From the NCBI GenBank assembly GCA_023228945.1, contig JALOAI010000028.1:1-61183 (forward strand): a stretch of DNA of 61,183 bases. Direction: 5' to 3'. The notes under the pieces were generated by a model. The model did no database searches. It worked only from the letters and a program-made list of their open reading frames with translations, and was not told where the DNA came from. This DNA is from Pigmentiphaga sp. (GTDB taxonomy: Bacteria > Pseudomonadota > Gammaproteobacteria > Burkholderiales > Burkholderiaceae_B). Shown piece after piece: positions 8,414 to 15,963 of the stretch; the stretch's first letter is position 1; every line of letters starts with the position of its first letter. Made by a program: the position numbers and the translations under genes.

Positions 8414-9124
8414 ATGATGAAGTCCAGCTTGCCCACCCAGCTCCAAGTCTTGCAGTCCCAATCCCTGGCCTCCGCGGTGCAGCAGGAGATCTATGCCCAG
8501 ATCCTGCAGGGCAAATTCGCGATGGGTCAAAAACTGTCCGAAGCGGCGCTTGCCGGCAGTCTGGGCGTCAGCCGCGCGCCGGTGCGCGAGGCTTTCCGCG
8601 CGCTGGAAGAGGCGGGGCTGGTCACGATCTCCAAGAATCGCGGAGTGTTCGTGAGGGAGTTCACCGCCAAGGATGTCAAGGATCTTTACGACATCCGGGT
8701 GGGGCTGGACGAAATGACCGGTCGTTTGCTGGCGCCGAAGATCACCGATTCGCAGCTTGAAAAACTGCAAGGCCTGGTGGAGTCCATGCAGCAATGTCTG
8801 GATAACGGCGATCTGGCCGGGTATTTCCCGCTGAATATCCAGTTTCACGATCAGATCGTGCAAATGACGGGCAACGACAAGCTGGTCGTTCTGTATCGCC
8901 GGCTGACCGACGAAATGCATTTGATGCGCCAGCGCGGCATCGCCGAGGGGGGAGGAAAACTGATTTCCAACGAGGAGCACCGCGACATCGTGGCGGTACT
9001 GGCCAGCCGCAATGGCGATGACGCTGCCGCCGTCATGGGCGCCCATGGCGCCGCGGGCTACCGCCGCTTGCTGCTGGCGATGGAAGAGTACGCGGAGCCG
9101 GCGGCCACCGCGGTGGGCGGTTGA
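8414..9124 (+). CDS. GntR family (FCD subfamily) transcriptional regulator
   Basis: A 236-residue regulator. An N-terminal winged helix-turn-helix (residues about 18-85) carries the GntR signature QKLSEAALAGSLGVSRAPVREAFRALEEAGLV. The C-terminal all-helical FCD ligand domain has the metal-ligand residues expected of the family (Asp in LYDIRVGLDE, His in FHDQIV, later His in EEHRDIVAVL). FCD regulators usually bind a carboxylate or aromatic acid pathway intermediate and repress until it appears. It is divergent from the cupin-to-dienelactone-hydrolase operon and upstream of the MmgE/PrpD gene, and an ATTGTCGACAAT operator cluster lies 130-180 bases before its start. It most likely controls both flanking operons. 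Confidence 0.93.
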   Translation: MMKSSLPTQLQVLQSQSLASAVQQEIYAQILQGKFAMGQKLSEAALAGSLGVSRAPVREAFRALEEAGLVTISKNRGVFVREFTAKDVKDLYDIRVGLDEMTGRLLAPKITDSQLEKLQGLVESMQQCLDNGDLAGYFPLNIQFHDQIVQMTGNDKLVVLYRRLTDEMHLMRQRGIAEGGGKLISNEEHRDIVAVLASRNGDDAAAVMGAHGAAGYRRLLLAMEEYAEPAATAVGG

Positions 9125-9177
9125 ACGTTGTCGCCACGGATGGCGATCTGATTGCTGATAGTGAGGATAGGGCTGGC

Positions 9178-10536
9178 ATGAATACTGAAAACGTCACGGC
9201 GTTCCTGGCGGATTGGATCGTCCGGGTACGGCCGGAGGACATTCCCGCCGCCACCCGGCGCGAGGGGCTCCGGACTTTCGTCAACTGGCTGGGCTGCGCG
9301 GTGGGCGGCGCCACCGAAGACACGGTGGATCGCGCCGTGCGGGCGGTCGCGCCGTTCAGCGGTCCGGGCCGGGCCACCGTGCTGGGGCGCGCCGAGCGCT
9401 TCGACGAAGGGCATGCCGCCCTGATCAATGGCATTTCGTCGCATGTTCTGGATTACGACGACACCCATCTCAAGACCATCATCCATCCCGCCGGCCCGGT
9501 GGCGTCGGCGGTGCTGGCCGTGGCCGAAGCCCGGCGGGCCAGCGGCCTCGAGCTTCTGACCGCCACCACCCTGGGGGTGGAGGTGGCGTGCCGTATCGGC
9601 AATTGCGTCTATCCCGATCACTACGATCGTGGCTGGCACATTACCGGAACCACGGGGGTCTTCGGCGCCGCCGCCGCCGTGGGCTGGCTGCTGCGCTTGC
9701 CGGCGCGCGAGATGGCATGGGCGTTGGGCCTGGCCGCCTCCCAGGCTTCGGGCTTGCGCGAGATGTTCGGCACCATGACCAAAAGCTTTCATCCCGGCCG
9801 CGCGGCGCAGAATGGCGCCATGGCGGCCTTCCTCGCGCAGGCCGGCTTCGATAGTTCGCCGCGGGCCATCGAAGCCAGGCGCGGGTTTGCCAACGTGCTT
9901 TCCACCAAGCAGGATTACGCCGAGATCGTGGATGGCCTGGGGGAACGCTGGGAGGCGGATCTCAACAGCTACAAGCCCTTCGCCTGCGGCATCGTCATTC
10001 ATCCCACGATCGACGGTTGCCGCCAATTGCGCGAGGAATATGGCGAACTGGCCTCGGCGGCCCGCGAGGTCGTTCTCCACACCCACCCCTTGGTGCTCGA
10101 ACTCACCGGCAAAACCGCGCCGCGCACCGGCCTCGAAGGCAAGTTCAGTGTTTTTCACGCGGCGGCAATGGCCTTGCTGCATGGCGATGGCTCACCCACC
10201 GCGTTTACCGATGCGGCGGTTCTCGATCCGGCCGTCGTCGCCCTGCGCGACCGGGTCCGGGTGGAAACCCGGCCCGACATCCACGAGGCCTCGGTTCGCA
10301 TCATCATCACTCTGGCGAATGGCACGGTGGTGGAGCATATGGTGGAGCGGGCCGTGGGCAGCATCGAACGTCCGTTGGACGATGCCGCCCTGTCGCGCAA
10401 GTTCACGCATCAGGTCGCGCCGGTGCTTGGCGAACGCGCGGCGGTCCAGTTGCTGGAACAGGCTTGGCAAACAGCCGAGGCGGCGGATCCGCTGGCGCTG
10501 GTCGAAGCCGCCGTCCCGCAACGGGTCGAGGTATGA
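9178..10536 (+). CDS. MmgE/PrpD family protein
   Basis: A 452-residue member of the MmgE/PrpD family (2-methylcitrate dehydratase, cis-aconitate decarboxylase and iminodisuccinate epimerase relatives). Recognisable segments are VNWLGCAVGGAT near the N-terminus, INGISSHVLDYDDTHLKTIIHP, the helical AASQASGLREMFGTMTKSFHPGRAAQNG block and YKPFACGIVIHPTIDG. The frame opens at a TTG overlapping the gntR stop (9121), but the ATG at 9178 with a GAGGA sequence upstream gives the usual N-terminus. It is translationally coupled to the asparaginase-like gene through an ATGA overlap. The family acts on C-C or C-N bond chemistry in organic acids; the precise reaction here is unknown. Confidence 0.9.
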   Translation: MNTENVTAFLADWIVRVRPEDIPAATRREGLRTFVNWLGCAVGGATEDTVDRAVRAVAPFSGPGRATVLGRAERFDEGHAALINGISSHVLDYDDTHLKTIIHPAGPVASAVLAVAEARRASGLELLTATTLGVEVACRIGNCVYPDHYDRGWHITGTTGVFGAAAAVGWLLRLPAREMAWALGLAASQASGLREMFGTMTKSFHPGRAAQNGAMAAFLAQAGFDSSPRAIEARRGFANVLSTKQDYAEIVDGLGERWEADLNSYKPFACGIVIHPTIDGCRQLREEYGELASAAREVVLHTHPLVLELTGKTAPRTGLEGKFSVFHAAAMALLHGDGSPTAFTDAAVLDPAVVALRDRVRVETRPDIHEASVRIIITLANGTVVEHMVERAVGSIERPLDDAALSRKFTHQVAPVLGERAAVQLLEQAWQTAEAADPLALVEAAVPQRVEV

Positions 10537-11675
10537 CCACGGGCCAAAGCGCAAGCCCCGTCCGTCAGGATGGGGTTAAGCGAAGCCGTCGTTCCCTGGA
10601 GCCGAAGGCTCCCCTGAATGGTGGCGGAGACACTCCGGCCGAAAGGCCGGAGTTCTTCACGGAACGAGTCGATGCAGGCTTGCCGAAACTGCCCCACGTG
10701 GCGCTTGCCACCCTGGGTGGCACGGTGACGATGGCCAGGATCGATCAGGCCCCGGGCGCGCTGCCCGTGCTCGACGCCGACCAGCTCGTGGCGGCCGTGC
10801 CCGGGCTGGATGGCCTGGCCAAACTGACGACGGCCACGCTGGCCAGCCTGCCGAGCGCCTCGCTGCATCGATCGCTCCTGGCGCACACCCTGCGCTGGGC
10901 TCAGGAGCGTATCGAAGCGGGCGCCCGCGGCGTGGTGCTCCTGCAAGGCACCGATACCATCGAAGAAACGGCTTATTGGTTCGGCTTGCATTGGCGCCAT
11001 GCGGAACCCCTGGTCGTCACAGGCGCCATGCGCTTGAGCGATGCCGCGGGAGCCGACGGCCCGGCCAATCTGCTGGGCGCGGTTGCCGTGGCGCTCGATC
11101 CCGCCAGCCGCCAGCGTGGCGTGCTGGTGGTCTTCAATGACGAGATCCATGCTTGCCGGTGGGTACAGAAAATGGATTCGATATCCACCGCCGCATTCGC
11201 CTCGCCGGGTATCGGGCCCTTGGGCAGGGTCGTCGAAGGCCGGCCCCGGTTTCATCATCCGCCGGCCGAACTCCCGCGACCGCTGCCGCCGCCACAGCGC
11301 GAGGTACGCGTGGCTCGGCTGGATGTCGGTTTGGATGATGATGGCGCTCTCTTGGACGTCGTGGCGCAAAGCGGCTTCGAAGGCCTGTTGGTCGCCGGCT
11401 ATGGCGCCGGCCATGTGCCGCAAACCTGGGTGTCGAGGCTGGAGCGGCTGGCGGGGAGTATGCCGGTGGTGGTTGCCGGCCGGCCTGGCTGTGGTCCCAC
11501 CTTGGCGGCCACTTACCGCTTTGCCGGTGGCGAAATCGATCTTCGCGAACGCGGCATACAGATGGCGGGATGGCTGTCGCCGGCCAAGGCGCGCGTCCTG
11601 TTGCGAGCCCTTCTGGCGGCGGGTATCGCTCGCGGCCGGCTCGCCGAGTTCTGGTCACCCCATGCCGAGCCCTGA
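10533..11675 (+). CDS. Asparaginase/glutaminase-type amidohydrolase with repeat-encoded N-terminus
   Basis: A 380-residue type I/II L-asparaginase fold enzyme. The first catalytic Thr is in ATLGGTV (Thr64) and the second in LQGTDTIEET (Thr140, with Asp141). The conserved VVTGAMRLSD...ADGPANLLGA segment and the C-terminal GYGAGHVP are present, so the active site looks complete. The ATG overlaps the MmgE/PrpD stop codon (ATGA). Oddly, residues 2 to about 45 have no counterpart in the family: they are translated from a family A palindromic repeat (10534-10660) sitting between the start codon and the first core strand at PKLPHVALATLGG. No well-placed alternative start lies between the repeat and the catalytic Thr, so read-through appears necessary. 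The substrate may be an amide other than asparagine, given the catabolic context. Confidence 0.88.
   Translation: MTTGQSASPVRQDGVKRSRRSLEPKAPLNGGGDTPAERPEFFTERVDAGLPKLPHVALATLGGTVTMARIDQAPGALPVLDADQLVAAVPGLDGLAKLTTATLASLPSASLHRSLLAHTLRWAQERIEAGARGVVLLQGTDTIEETAYWFGLHWRHAEPLVVTGAMRLSDAAGADGPANLLGAVAVALDPASRQRGVLVVFNDEIHACRWVQKMDSISTAAFASPGIGPLGRVVEGRPRFHHPPAELPRPLPPPQREVRVARLDVGLDDDGALLDVVAQSGFEGLLVAGYGAGHVPQTWVSRLERLAGSMPVVVAGRPGCGPTLAATYRFAGGEIDLRERGIQMAGWLSPAKARVLLRALLAAGIARGRLAEFWSPHAEP
10534..10660 (+). repeat. Family A palindromic element, copy A1 (translated)
   Basis: It begins at the TGA stop of the MmgE/PrpD gene with TGACCACGGGCCAAAGCG and runs to about 10660. Three hairpins are visible. 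The first pairs CCCCGTCC (10556-10563) with GGATGGGG (10568-10575), one G-T pair, loop GTCA. The second pairs GGAGCC (10598-10603) with GGCTCC (10607-10612), loop GAA. The third pairs ACTCCGGCC (10632-10640) with GGCCGGAGT (10645-10653), loop GAAA. It reads through in frame as residues 2 to about 45 of the asparaginase-like protein. Confidence 0.8.
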
Positions 11676-11786
11676 GCGACTACTGCCGAATTCCTAAACG
11701 ATCCTGCCATTTCACGATTCCCCTCAGCCCCGCCGTGCGATGTACTACACCCCAACACGGCGAGTCGGCAACGGCGAGAGGGAGAT

Positions 11787-13070
11787 ATGGAAACGGCCAT
11801 GGCCAATTGGTATGAAGCGGGGCGGGCGCACGCCAGCGTGTATCGCGATCCCGAGGTGTTCGCGCTGGAGCGCGAGCGCTTGTTCAAGGTGGCGTGGATC
11901 TACGTCGGGCACGAGAGCCAGGTCGAGCGGCCGGGGGATTACCTGCGCTCCGAACTGGTGGATGAGCCGATCTTGCTGGTGCGCGGCGCCGACGGCGAGG
12001 TCAGGGGATTCTTCAACCGATGTCCGCACCGGGGCGCCTTGATCGCCCGCGAAGCCCGCGGCAATGCCAAGCTGCTGCAATGCGCCTACCATGGCTGGTC
12101 GTTCCGCCACGATGGCGCCCTGCAATCCATCCCTTATGAAGAAGGCTACGCCGGCACCGACCTGGGCGGCCAGCGCGAAGCCTGGGGGCTGACGCCGCTG
12201 CCGCGCTTTGCCTCGTATCGCGGCTTTTTGTTTGCCAGCCTGGCGGCCGAGGGGCCCGACCTGGAAAGCTACCTGGGGCCGGTGGCGATCAATCTGGACA
12301 ATATGGTGGAGCGCTCGCCCCTGGGCAAGATCGCCGTATGGGGCAGCCGCTTCAGCATCGTCAAGCGCAATAACTGGAAGGTCTATCTCGAGAACCTGCA
12401 CGATGGGGCGCATGCGCTGCCCACCCATGTGTCGTCGATTCGCGCGGCACAGCAGGCGATCGAACAAGCGCCCGACGAGTGGACCCGGCTGCGGGCCTAC
12501 ATCATGGCCGCCAACGCCCAGAGCCCCAAGGATATGGCGCAGTTGCCGGTGCAGTGCTATCCCAATGGCCATAGCGATATGTCGGCCTTCCGCAAGACGC
12601 GGCCGGACACGCCGGGGCAGCGCGAATACGAGGAAGCGCTGGCCCGCCGCTATGGCCACGACGGCGTCGAGCGCATTCTGGGGGTGGATCGCAACAACGC
12701 GATCATTTATCCCACACTCACGGTGCAGCCCAACTGGATGCAATTGCGCTTGCTCGTACCGCTTGACGTCGAAACCACGCGGGTGGACATCTGGATCTTC
12801 AAGATTCTGGGCGCCCCCGAATGGATCCAGCAGCGCATCCGGGCGTTTACCAACACCATCCATACCCCCGGATCGCTGGTGCGGGCCGACGATCTGGAAA
12901 ACTTCGAGCGCGTACAGCTGGGCCTGCGGGCGCGGAGCGTGAGCGGCATCAACGTCCTGCGCGAGTTCACCGCGGAGCCCGCCGGCCCGGGACCCTCCAC
13001 GGCGATGAGTGAACGGTATGTGCGCAACCAGCTCGAGACCTGGATGCGTTACATGAAGGAAGAGCGATGA
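11787..13070 (+). CDS. Aromatic-ring-hydroxylating dioxygenase, alpha subunit (system 2)
   Basis: A 427-residue Rieske oxygenase catalytic subunit. Rieske ligands are Cys79-x-His81 (RCPHRG) and Cys99-x2-His102 (QCAYHGW) with the expected 17-residue gap. The non-haem iron ligands are Asp206, His209 and His214 in ENLHDGAHALPTH. A GAGAGGGAGAT ribosome binding site immediately precedes the first ATG (11787); an in-frame ATG four codons later (MANWYE) is an alternative. About 110 bases separate it from the asparaginase-like gene, so it may have its own promoter. Its beta subunit overlaps its stop codon. It clearly differs from systems 1 and 3, so it is a distinct enzyme rather than a recent duplicate. 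No electron-transfer partners are encoded nearby. Confidence 0.95.
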   Translation: METAMANWYEAGRAHASVYRDPEVFALERERLFKVAWIYVGHESQVERPGDYLRSELVDEPILLVRGADGEVRGFFNRCPHRGALIAREARGNAKLLQCAYHGWSFRHDGALQSIPYEEGYAGTDLGGQREAWGLTPLPRFASYRGFLFASLAAEGPDLESYLGPVAINLDNMVERSPLGKIAVWGSRFSIVKRNNWKVYLENLHDGAHALPTHVSSIRAAQQAIEQAPDEWTRLRAYIMAANAQSPKDMAQLPVQCYPNGHSDMSAFRKTRPDTPGQREYEEALARRYGHDGVERILGVDRNNAIIYPTLTVQPNWMQLRLLVPLDVETTRVDIWIFKILGAPEWIQQRIRAFTNTIHTPGSLVRADDLENFERVQLGLRARSVSGINVLREFTAEPAGPGPSTAMSERYVRNQLETWMRYMKEER

Positions 13071-13669
13071 CGATGCCTACGAACCAAGGCGTAAACCCCG
13101 TCCTGCAGGGCGGAGGCGAGCGAGACAGTCGTTCCCTGGAGCCGAAGGCTAACCCGAAGGGCGGCGGAGCAGCCCCGGCCGGAAGGCCGGAGTTGCTAAC
13201 ACCGACCTTGGCTGAGCTTGCCGATTTTGTGGTCGAGGAGTGCGAACGCCTGGACGAAGGCGCCTACGAATCCTGGCTCGAGCTTTTTGCCGAGGATGGT
13301 TTGTATTGGGTGCCCTTGGCCCATGGGCAGGAAAGTCCGGACTCCGATCACTCGCTGTTTAGCGAAAACCCCGCACTGCTGCGCATGCGTGTCGCGCGTT
13401 TGCGCCATCCCGCCGCCCATGGCATGGCCGGGCCCTTGCGTACTTCGCGGGTGGTGGGCGGCTTCCGCCTGCTGGAGGCGGGGAGCGAGACCGCCAGAGT
13501 GTCCGCGCGTTTCGTTCTCGTCGAATATGAAAACGAACGCGAAAGGCTGTTTGCGGGCAAATATACCTACGATCTGCGACGGATGGCGGCGGGCTGGCGA
13601 ATCGCTCGCAAGCGGGTCGACCTCATCAATTGCGACGCGCCACTGGCGTCGATCCAGATTCTGCTGTAA
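13067..13669 (+). CDS. Aromatic-ring-hydroxylating dioxygenase, beta subunit (system 2), repeat-extended
   Basis: A 200-residue beta subunit; the family core starts only at about residue 43 (LTPTLAELADFVVEECERL) and continues with SWLELFAEDGLYWVPLAHGQ, the helix LLRMRVARLRHPAAHGM and the C-terminal strand KYTYDLRRMAAGWRIARKR. The start ATG overlaps the alpha stop codon (ATGA). Residues 2 to about 42 come from a family A palindromic element, so the protein is about 40 residues longer than system 1 and 25 longer than system 3. A TTG at the beginning of LAELADF, 12 bases after a GGAG at the end of the repeat, is the only alternative start I can see. It pairs with the preceding alpha subunit. Confidence 0.88.
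   Translation: MTMPTNQGVNPVLQGGGERDSRSLEPKANPKGGGAAPAGRPELLTPTLAELADFVVEECERLDEGAYESWLELFAEDGLYWVPLAHGQESPDSDHSLFSENPALLRMRVARLRHPAAHGMAGPLRTSRVVGGFRLLEAGSETARVSARFVLVEYENERERLFAGKYTYDLRRMAAGWRIARKRVDLINCDAPLASIQILL
13070..13200 (+). repeat. Family A palindromic element, copy A2 (translated)
   Basis: It starts within a few bases of the alpha-subunit TGA stop and carries the same ordered hairpins as A1. Hairpin 1 is CCGTCC (13098-13103) with GGGCGG (13108-13113), loop TGCA, with a T-G pair where A1 has its G-T elsewhere. Hairpin 2 is AGCC with GGCT around GAA (13140-13150). Hairpin 3 is CCGGCC (13175-13180) with GGCCGG (13185-13190), loop GGAA. The shared translated core is SRSLEPKA...GGG...PA-RPE. 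It encodes the N-terminal extension of the system 2 beta subunit. Confidence 0.78.
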
Positions 13670-13688
13670 GGGCGTCGGGAGCAAGCAA

Positions 13689-14570
13689 ATGTCCGATCCG
13701 CAAAGCGTATTGCAACGCGCACGCCAGCGCCTCGCCGCCCAGCCCGCCATGAGCGAGGCGGGCGAGGCCTACTCCGCCGAATGCCTGGCGGGCCATGCGG
13801 CCGCCGTGGCGGCCACCCGTGCCCGGCTCGATCTGGCTTACGGCCCGCATCCCGATCAGCGCCTGGACGTCTTCCTGCCGCCGCAAGGCTCGGGTCCATG
13901 GCCTACCGTTGTGTTCTGGCATGGCGGCGGCTGGACCAACGGCGGCAAGGAATGGTGCAGTTTCATGGCGCCGGCGCTGGCGGCGGCCGGCGTTGCGCTG
14001 GTGGCGCCGTCGTATCGCTTGTTGCCCGACGTGCCATATCCGGAGCCGATGCGCGATGCCGCCGCGGCGGTGCGCTGGCTGCGGGATCATGGCGGCGAGG
14101 TGGGTTTGTCGCCGGAGGGCTGGATTCTGGCGGGACATTCCGCCGGCGGGCAAATCGCCGCCTTGCTGGCGGTGGAGCCGCGCTGGCTGCGCGAGGCCGG
14201 AGTGCCGCTCGAGCGCATTGCCGGCTGTTATGCCGTGAGCGCCACGTTCAATCGCCGCAACCTCAATCCCGCCGTGGGCGAGGCCCACCTGCAGCCCGGC
14301 GCGCCCGAGGCGGTGCAACCCGACAGCCCGCTGGCGCTGGCGGAGCAGGCCTTTACCGACTACCTCCTGGTCTGGGGTACGGCGGAGCATGCGCGGGTCG
14401 ATGTCACCGGCAGGGCGATGGCCGAGCGGCTGGCGGCGGCGGAGCGCCCCGTGGCCACCGCGATCGAGCCCGGCGGCACGCATTTCTCGATGCACCTGGA
14501 TCATGGGGATCCGGACAGCAGCTTGAGCCGCCGCTTCCGCACTTGGCGGCAAGAGCTCTGGCGACGATGA
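13689..14570 (+). CDS. Alpha/beta hydrolase (arylformamidase / BD-FAE-like)
   Basis: A 293-residue alpha/beta hydrolase of the hormone-sensitive-lipase/kynurenine formamidase type. The oxyanion-hole motif HGGGW is at residues 78-82, the nucleophile Ser151 is in AGHSAGGQIA, and the catalytic His is in PGGTHFSMH near the C-terminus. The SYRLLPDVPYPEPMRDAAAAVRWL segment is the usual helix in this group. A GGGAG ribosome binding site lies 9 bases before the chosen ATG, 20 bases after the Rieske beta stop, so it is co-transcribed with Rieske system 2. It may hydrolyse an N-formyl or ester group on an aromatic substrate; this is inference from family and context. Confidence 0.9.
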   Translation: MSDPQSVLQRARQRLAAQPAMSEAGEAYSAECLAGHAAAVAATRARLDLAYGPHPDQRLDVFLPPQGSGPWPTVVFWHGGGWTNGGKEWCSFMAPALAAAGVALVAPSYRLLPDVPYPEPMRDAAAAVRWLRDHGGEVGLSPEGWILAGHSAGGQIAALLAVEPRWLREAGVPLERIAGCYAVSATFNRRNLNPAVGEAHLQPGAPEAVQPDSPLALAEQAFTDYLLVWGTAEHARVDVTGRAMAERLAAAERPVATAIEPGGTHFSMHLDHGDPDSSLSRRFRTWRQELWRR

Positions 14571-14816
14571 TCGTGCCCGGCGGTGGCGCGCGCGGACCGC
14601 ACGTCCGGGCCTCGGCCTTGCCGTCGGATGAGACAGGGGTTCGATGACCATGCGCCGGGCGCGGCAAAGCTTCCGGATTCCTATGTCAAATTGCCGTTCG
14701 CTTATGGTGCGCGGGCGGTCATTCTTTTGTAATAGCTCCGTCCCGCTGCCACGGCGGTCTGCAACGGTGTCGGGCGGGACGCCCAGTCCCTTCCGAACCT
14801 CCCTCTGGAGTGTCCT
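14571..14816. other. Intergenic spacer before Bug 2
   Basis: About 246 bases without a supportable gene lie between the arylformamidase-like hydrolase and the second Bug gene. A somewhat AT-richer stretch (about 14680-14735) could hold a promoter for the downstream genes, but I see no hexamer pair that I would defend. The last bases contain a GGAG ribosome binding site for the Bug gene. Confidence 0.4.
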
Positions 14817-15782
14817 ATGAAGCGAATTGCATCGATTCTCGGCTGTACCGCCATGGCCTTGGCCGCCGCGTTTCCCGCGGGGGCGCAGTCGCCGGATTCC
14901 AAACCTATCCACCTCGTGCTGGCGATGGCGGCCGGATCGGGTAGCGACATCGCCGCCCGCACGTTCAGCGAGACCTGGGCCAAGAATACGGGCCGCCAGA
15001 TCATCGTGGAGAACCGGCCGGGTGCCTTGGGCACGATTGCGGCGGCGGCGGTGGCCAAGGCCGCACCCGATGGCCACACCTTGCTGATGGTGGGAGGCAC
15101 CGCCATGAGCGGCGCACCGCACATCATGCCCAACATGCCCTACGATCCCCTGCGCGACCTGATGCCCGTCAGCCTGGTGGTGCGTTCGCCGATGCTGCTG
15201 TTGGTGGCCGATGCCAATCCGGCCCAGTCGTTCAAGGATCTGCTCGCGGGCGTCCGGGCCAAGCGGATCCCGGGGTTCTATGGCGCGCATCATGCCGGCA
15301 ACCTGGCCGCGATGGAGGCGGTGCGGCAGGATTTCGATCTGGAACTGACGCCGGTGCAGTACAAGAGCGGCCCGCAGGCGCTCACCGACCTGGTGGGCGG
15401 CCAGATTTCAATGATGTTCAACGACGTCGCGGGCAGCAAGTCGCTGATGGACTCGCACCGCGTGCGGCCGCTGGCCGTCATGCTCAAGGAGCGCAGTCCG
15501 CTGGCCCCCGACGTGCCCACGGTCTATGAGCTGGGCTACGACGGCCCCGAGGTGTTGCTGTGGTCGGGATTGTTCGCGCCCGCGGGCACCGATCCCAAAG
15601 TCGTCGACGAACTGCACGCCGAAGTGTCGGCCGCGCTGCGCACCCCGGCCTTGCGCGAATCGATGGCCAACCTGGGCCTCGAGGCCGTGCCGTCGCCCAC
15701 GCCGGCCAGCCTGACCGACTACCTGGTGCAGGAAACCGCCGACCTGGGGCCATTGCTGGTCAATTACGGCAAGTCCAAATGA
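14817..15782 (+). CDS. Bug family (TctC-type) periplasmic binding protein 2
   Basis: A 321-residue Bug receptor. It has a short signal peptide (MKRIASILGCTAMALAAAF to the cleavage region PAGAQS), then SKPIHLVLAMAAGSGSDIAART (a variant of the usual PYPPGG loop with AAGSGS), ENRPGALGTIAAA, APDGHTLLM, VQYKSGPQALTDLVGGQ, and the FAPAGTDPKVVDELHAEV C-terminal lobe. The altered N-terminal loop suggests a ligand different from Bug 1 and Bug 3. A GGAG ribosome binding site lies upstream. It sits between Rieske system 2 and Rieske system 3 and probably captures the substrate of one of these. No transporter membrane subunits are encoded nearby. Confidence 0.9.
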   Translation: MKRIASILGCTAMALAAAFPAGAQSPDSKPIHLVLAMAAGSGSDIAARTFSETWAKNTGRQIIVENRPGALGTIAAAAVAKAAPDGHTLLMVGGTAMSGAPHIMPNMPYDPLRDLMPVSLVVRSPMLLLVADANPAQSFKDLLAGVRAKRIPGFYGAHHAGNLAAMEAVRQDFDLELTPVQYKSGPQALTDLVGGQISMMFNDVAGSKSLMDSHRVRPLAVMLKERSPLAPDVPTVYELGYDGPEVLLWSGLFAPAGTDPKVVDELHAEVSAALRTPALRESMANLGLEAVPSPTPASLTDYLVQETADLGPLLVNYGKSK

Positions 15783-15798
15783 GTCGGATGACGCTGGC

Positions 15799-15872
15799 AT
15801 GAGCGCGCCGGGCCGCCCCAAGCGCGAATCCTCCCTCGGGGAGGCAGTCGCGCAGCGACTGGAGGGCGGTCC
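15799..15872 (+). repeat. Family B palindromic element, copy B1
   Basis: It starts ATGAGCGCGCCGGGCCGCCC and contains the CCTCCC/GGGAGG hairpin followed by AGTCGC (15846-15851) pairing with GCGACT (15855-15860) around a GCA loop. It matches the two LivG units (55880-56029) almost base for base apart from third-position and loop changes. Here it lies 16 bases past the Bug 2 stop codon rather than exactly on it. Confidence 0.8.
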
Positions 15873-15963
15873 ATTCGGCGCGCCGGGTCCGAAGTCCGCG
15901 TCGTCGGCGCGGACCGCCGGGCCCACTTTTCCGATGAGTGTTGTGGCAAGAACCTATGGCTGA
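15799..15963 (+). CDS. Small ORF built on a family B repeat, upstream of Rieske system 3
   Basis: A 54-codon reading frame, starting MSAPGRPKRESSLGEAVAQR, lies between Bug 2 and the third Rieske alpha gene. Its TGA (15961-15963) overlaps the alpha start (15956), so the two could be translationally coupled. The first 24 codons are a family B palindromic repeat, near-identical to the repeat units that begin LivG far to the right. The remaining codons are Ser/Ala/Pro-rich with no recognisable family. I do not think it is a functional protein in its own right; it may be a leader peptide or simply the open frame of the repeat. Confidence 0.35.
   Translation: MSAPGRPKRESSLGEAVAQRLEGGPFGAPGPKSASSARTAGPTFPMSVVARTYG

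Noticed and set aside
9121..9177. TTG at 9121 as the MmgE/PrpD start
   Set aside because: It overlaps the gntR stop but has no ribosome binding site; the ATG at 9178 with GAGGA upstream gives the usual family N-terminus.
14571..14816. A promoter or small gene in the spacer before Bug 2
   Set aside because: The frames here lack start codons with ribosome binding sites, and no hexamer pair with proper spacing was convincing.
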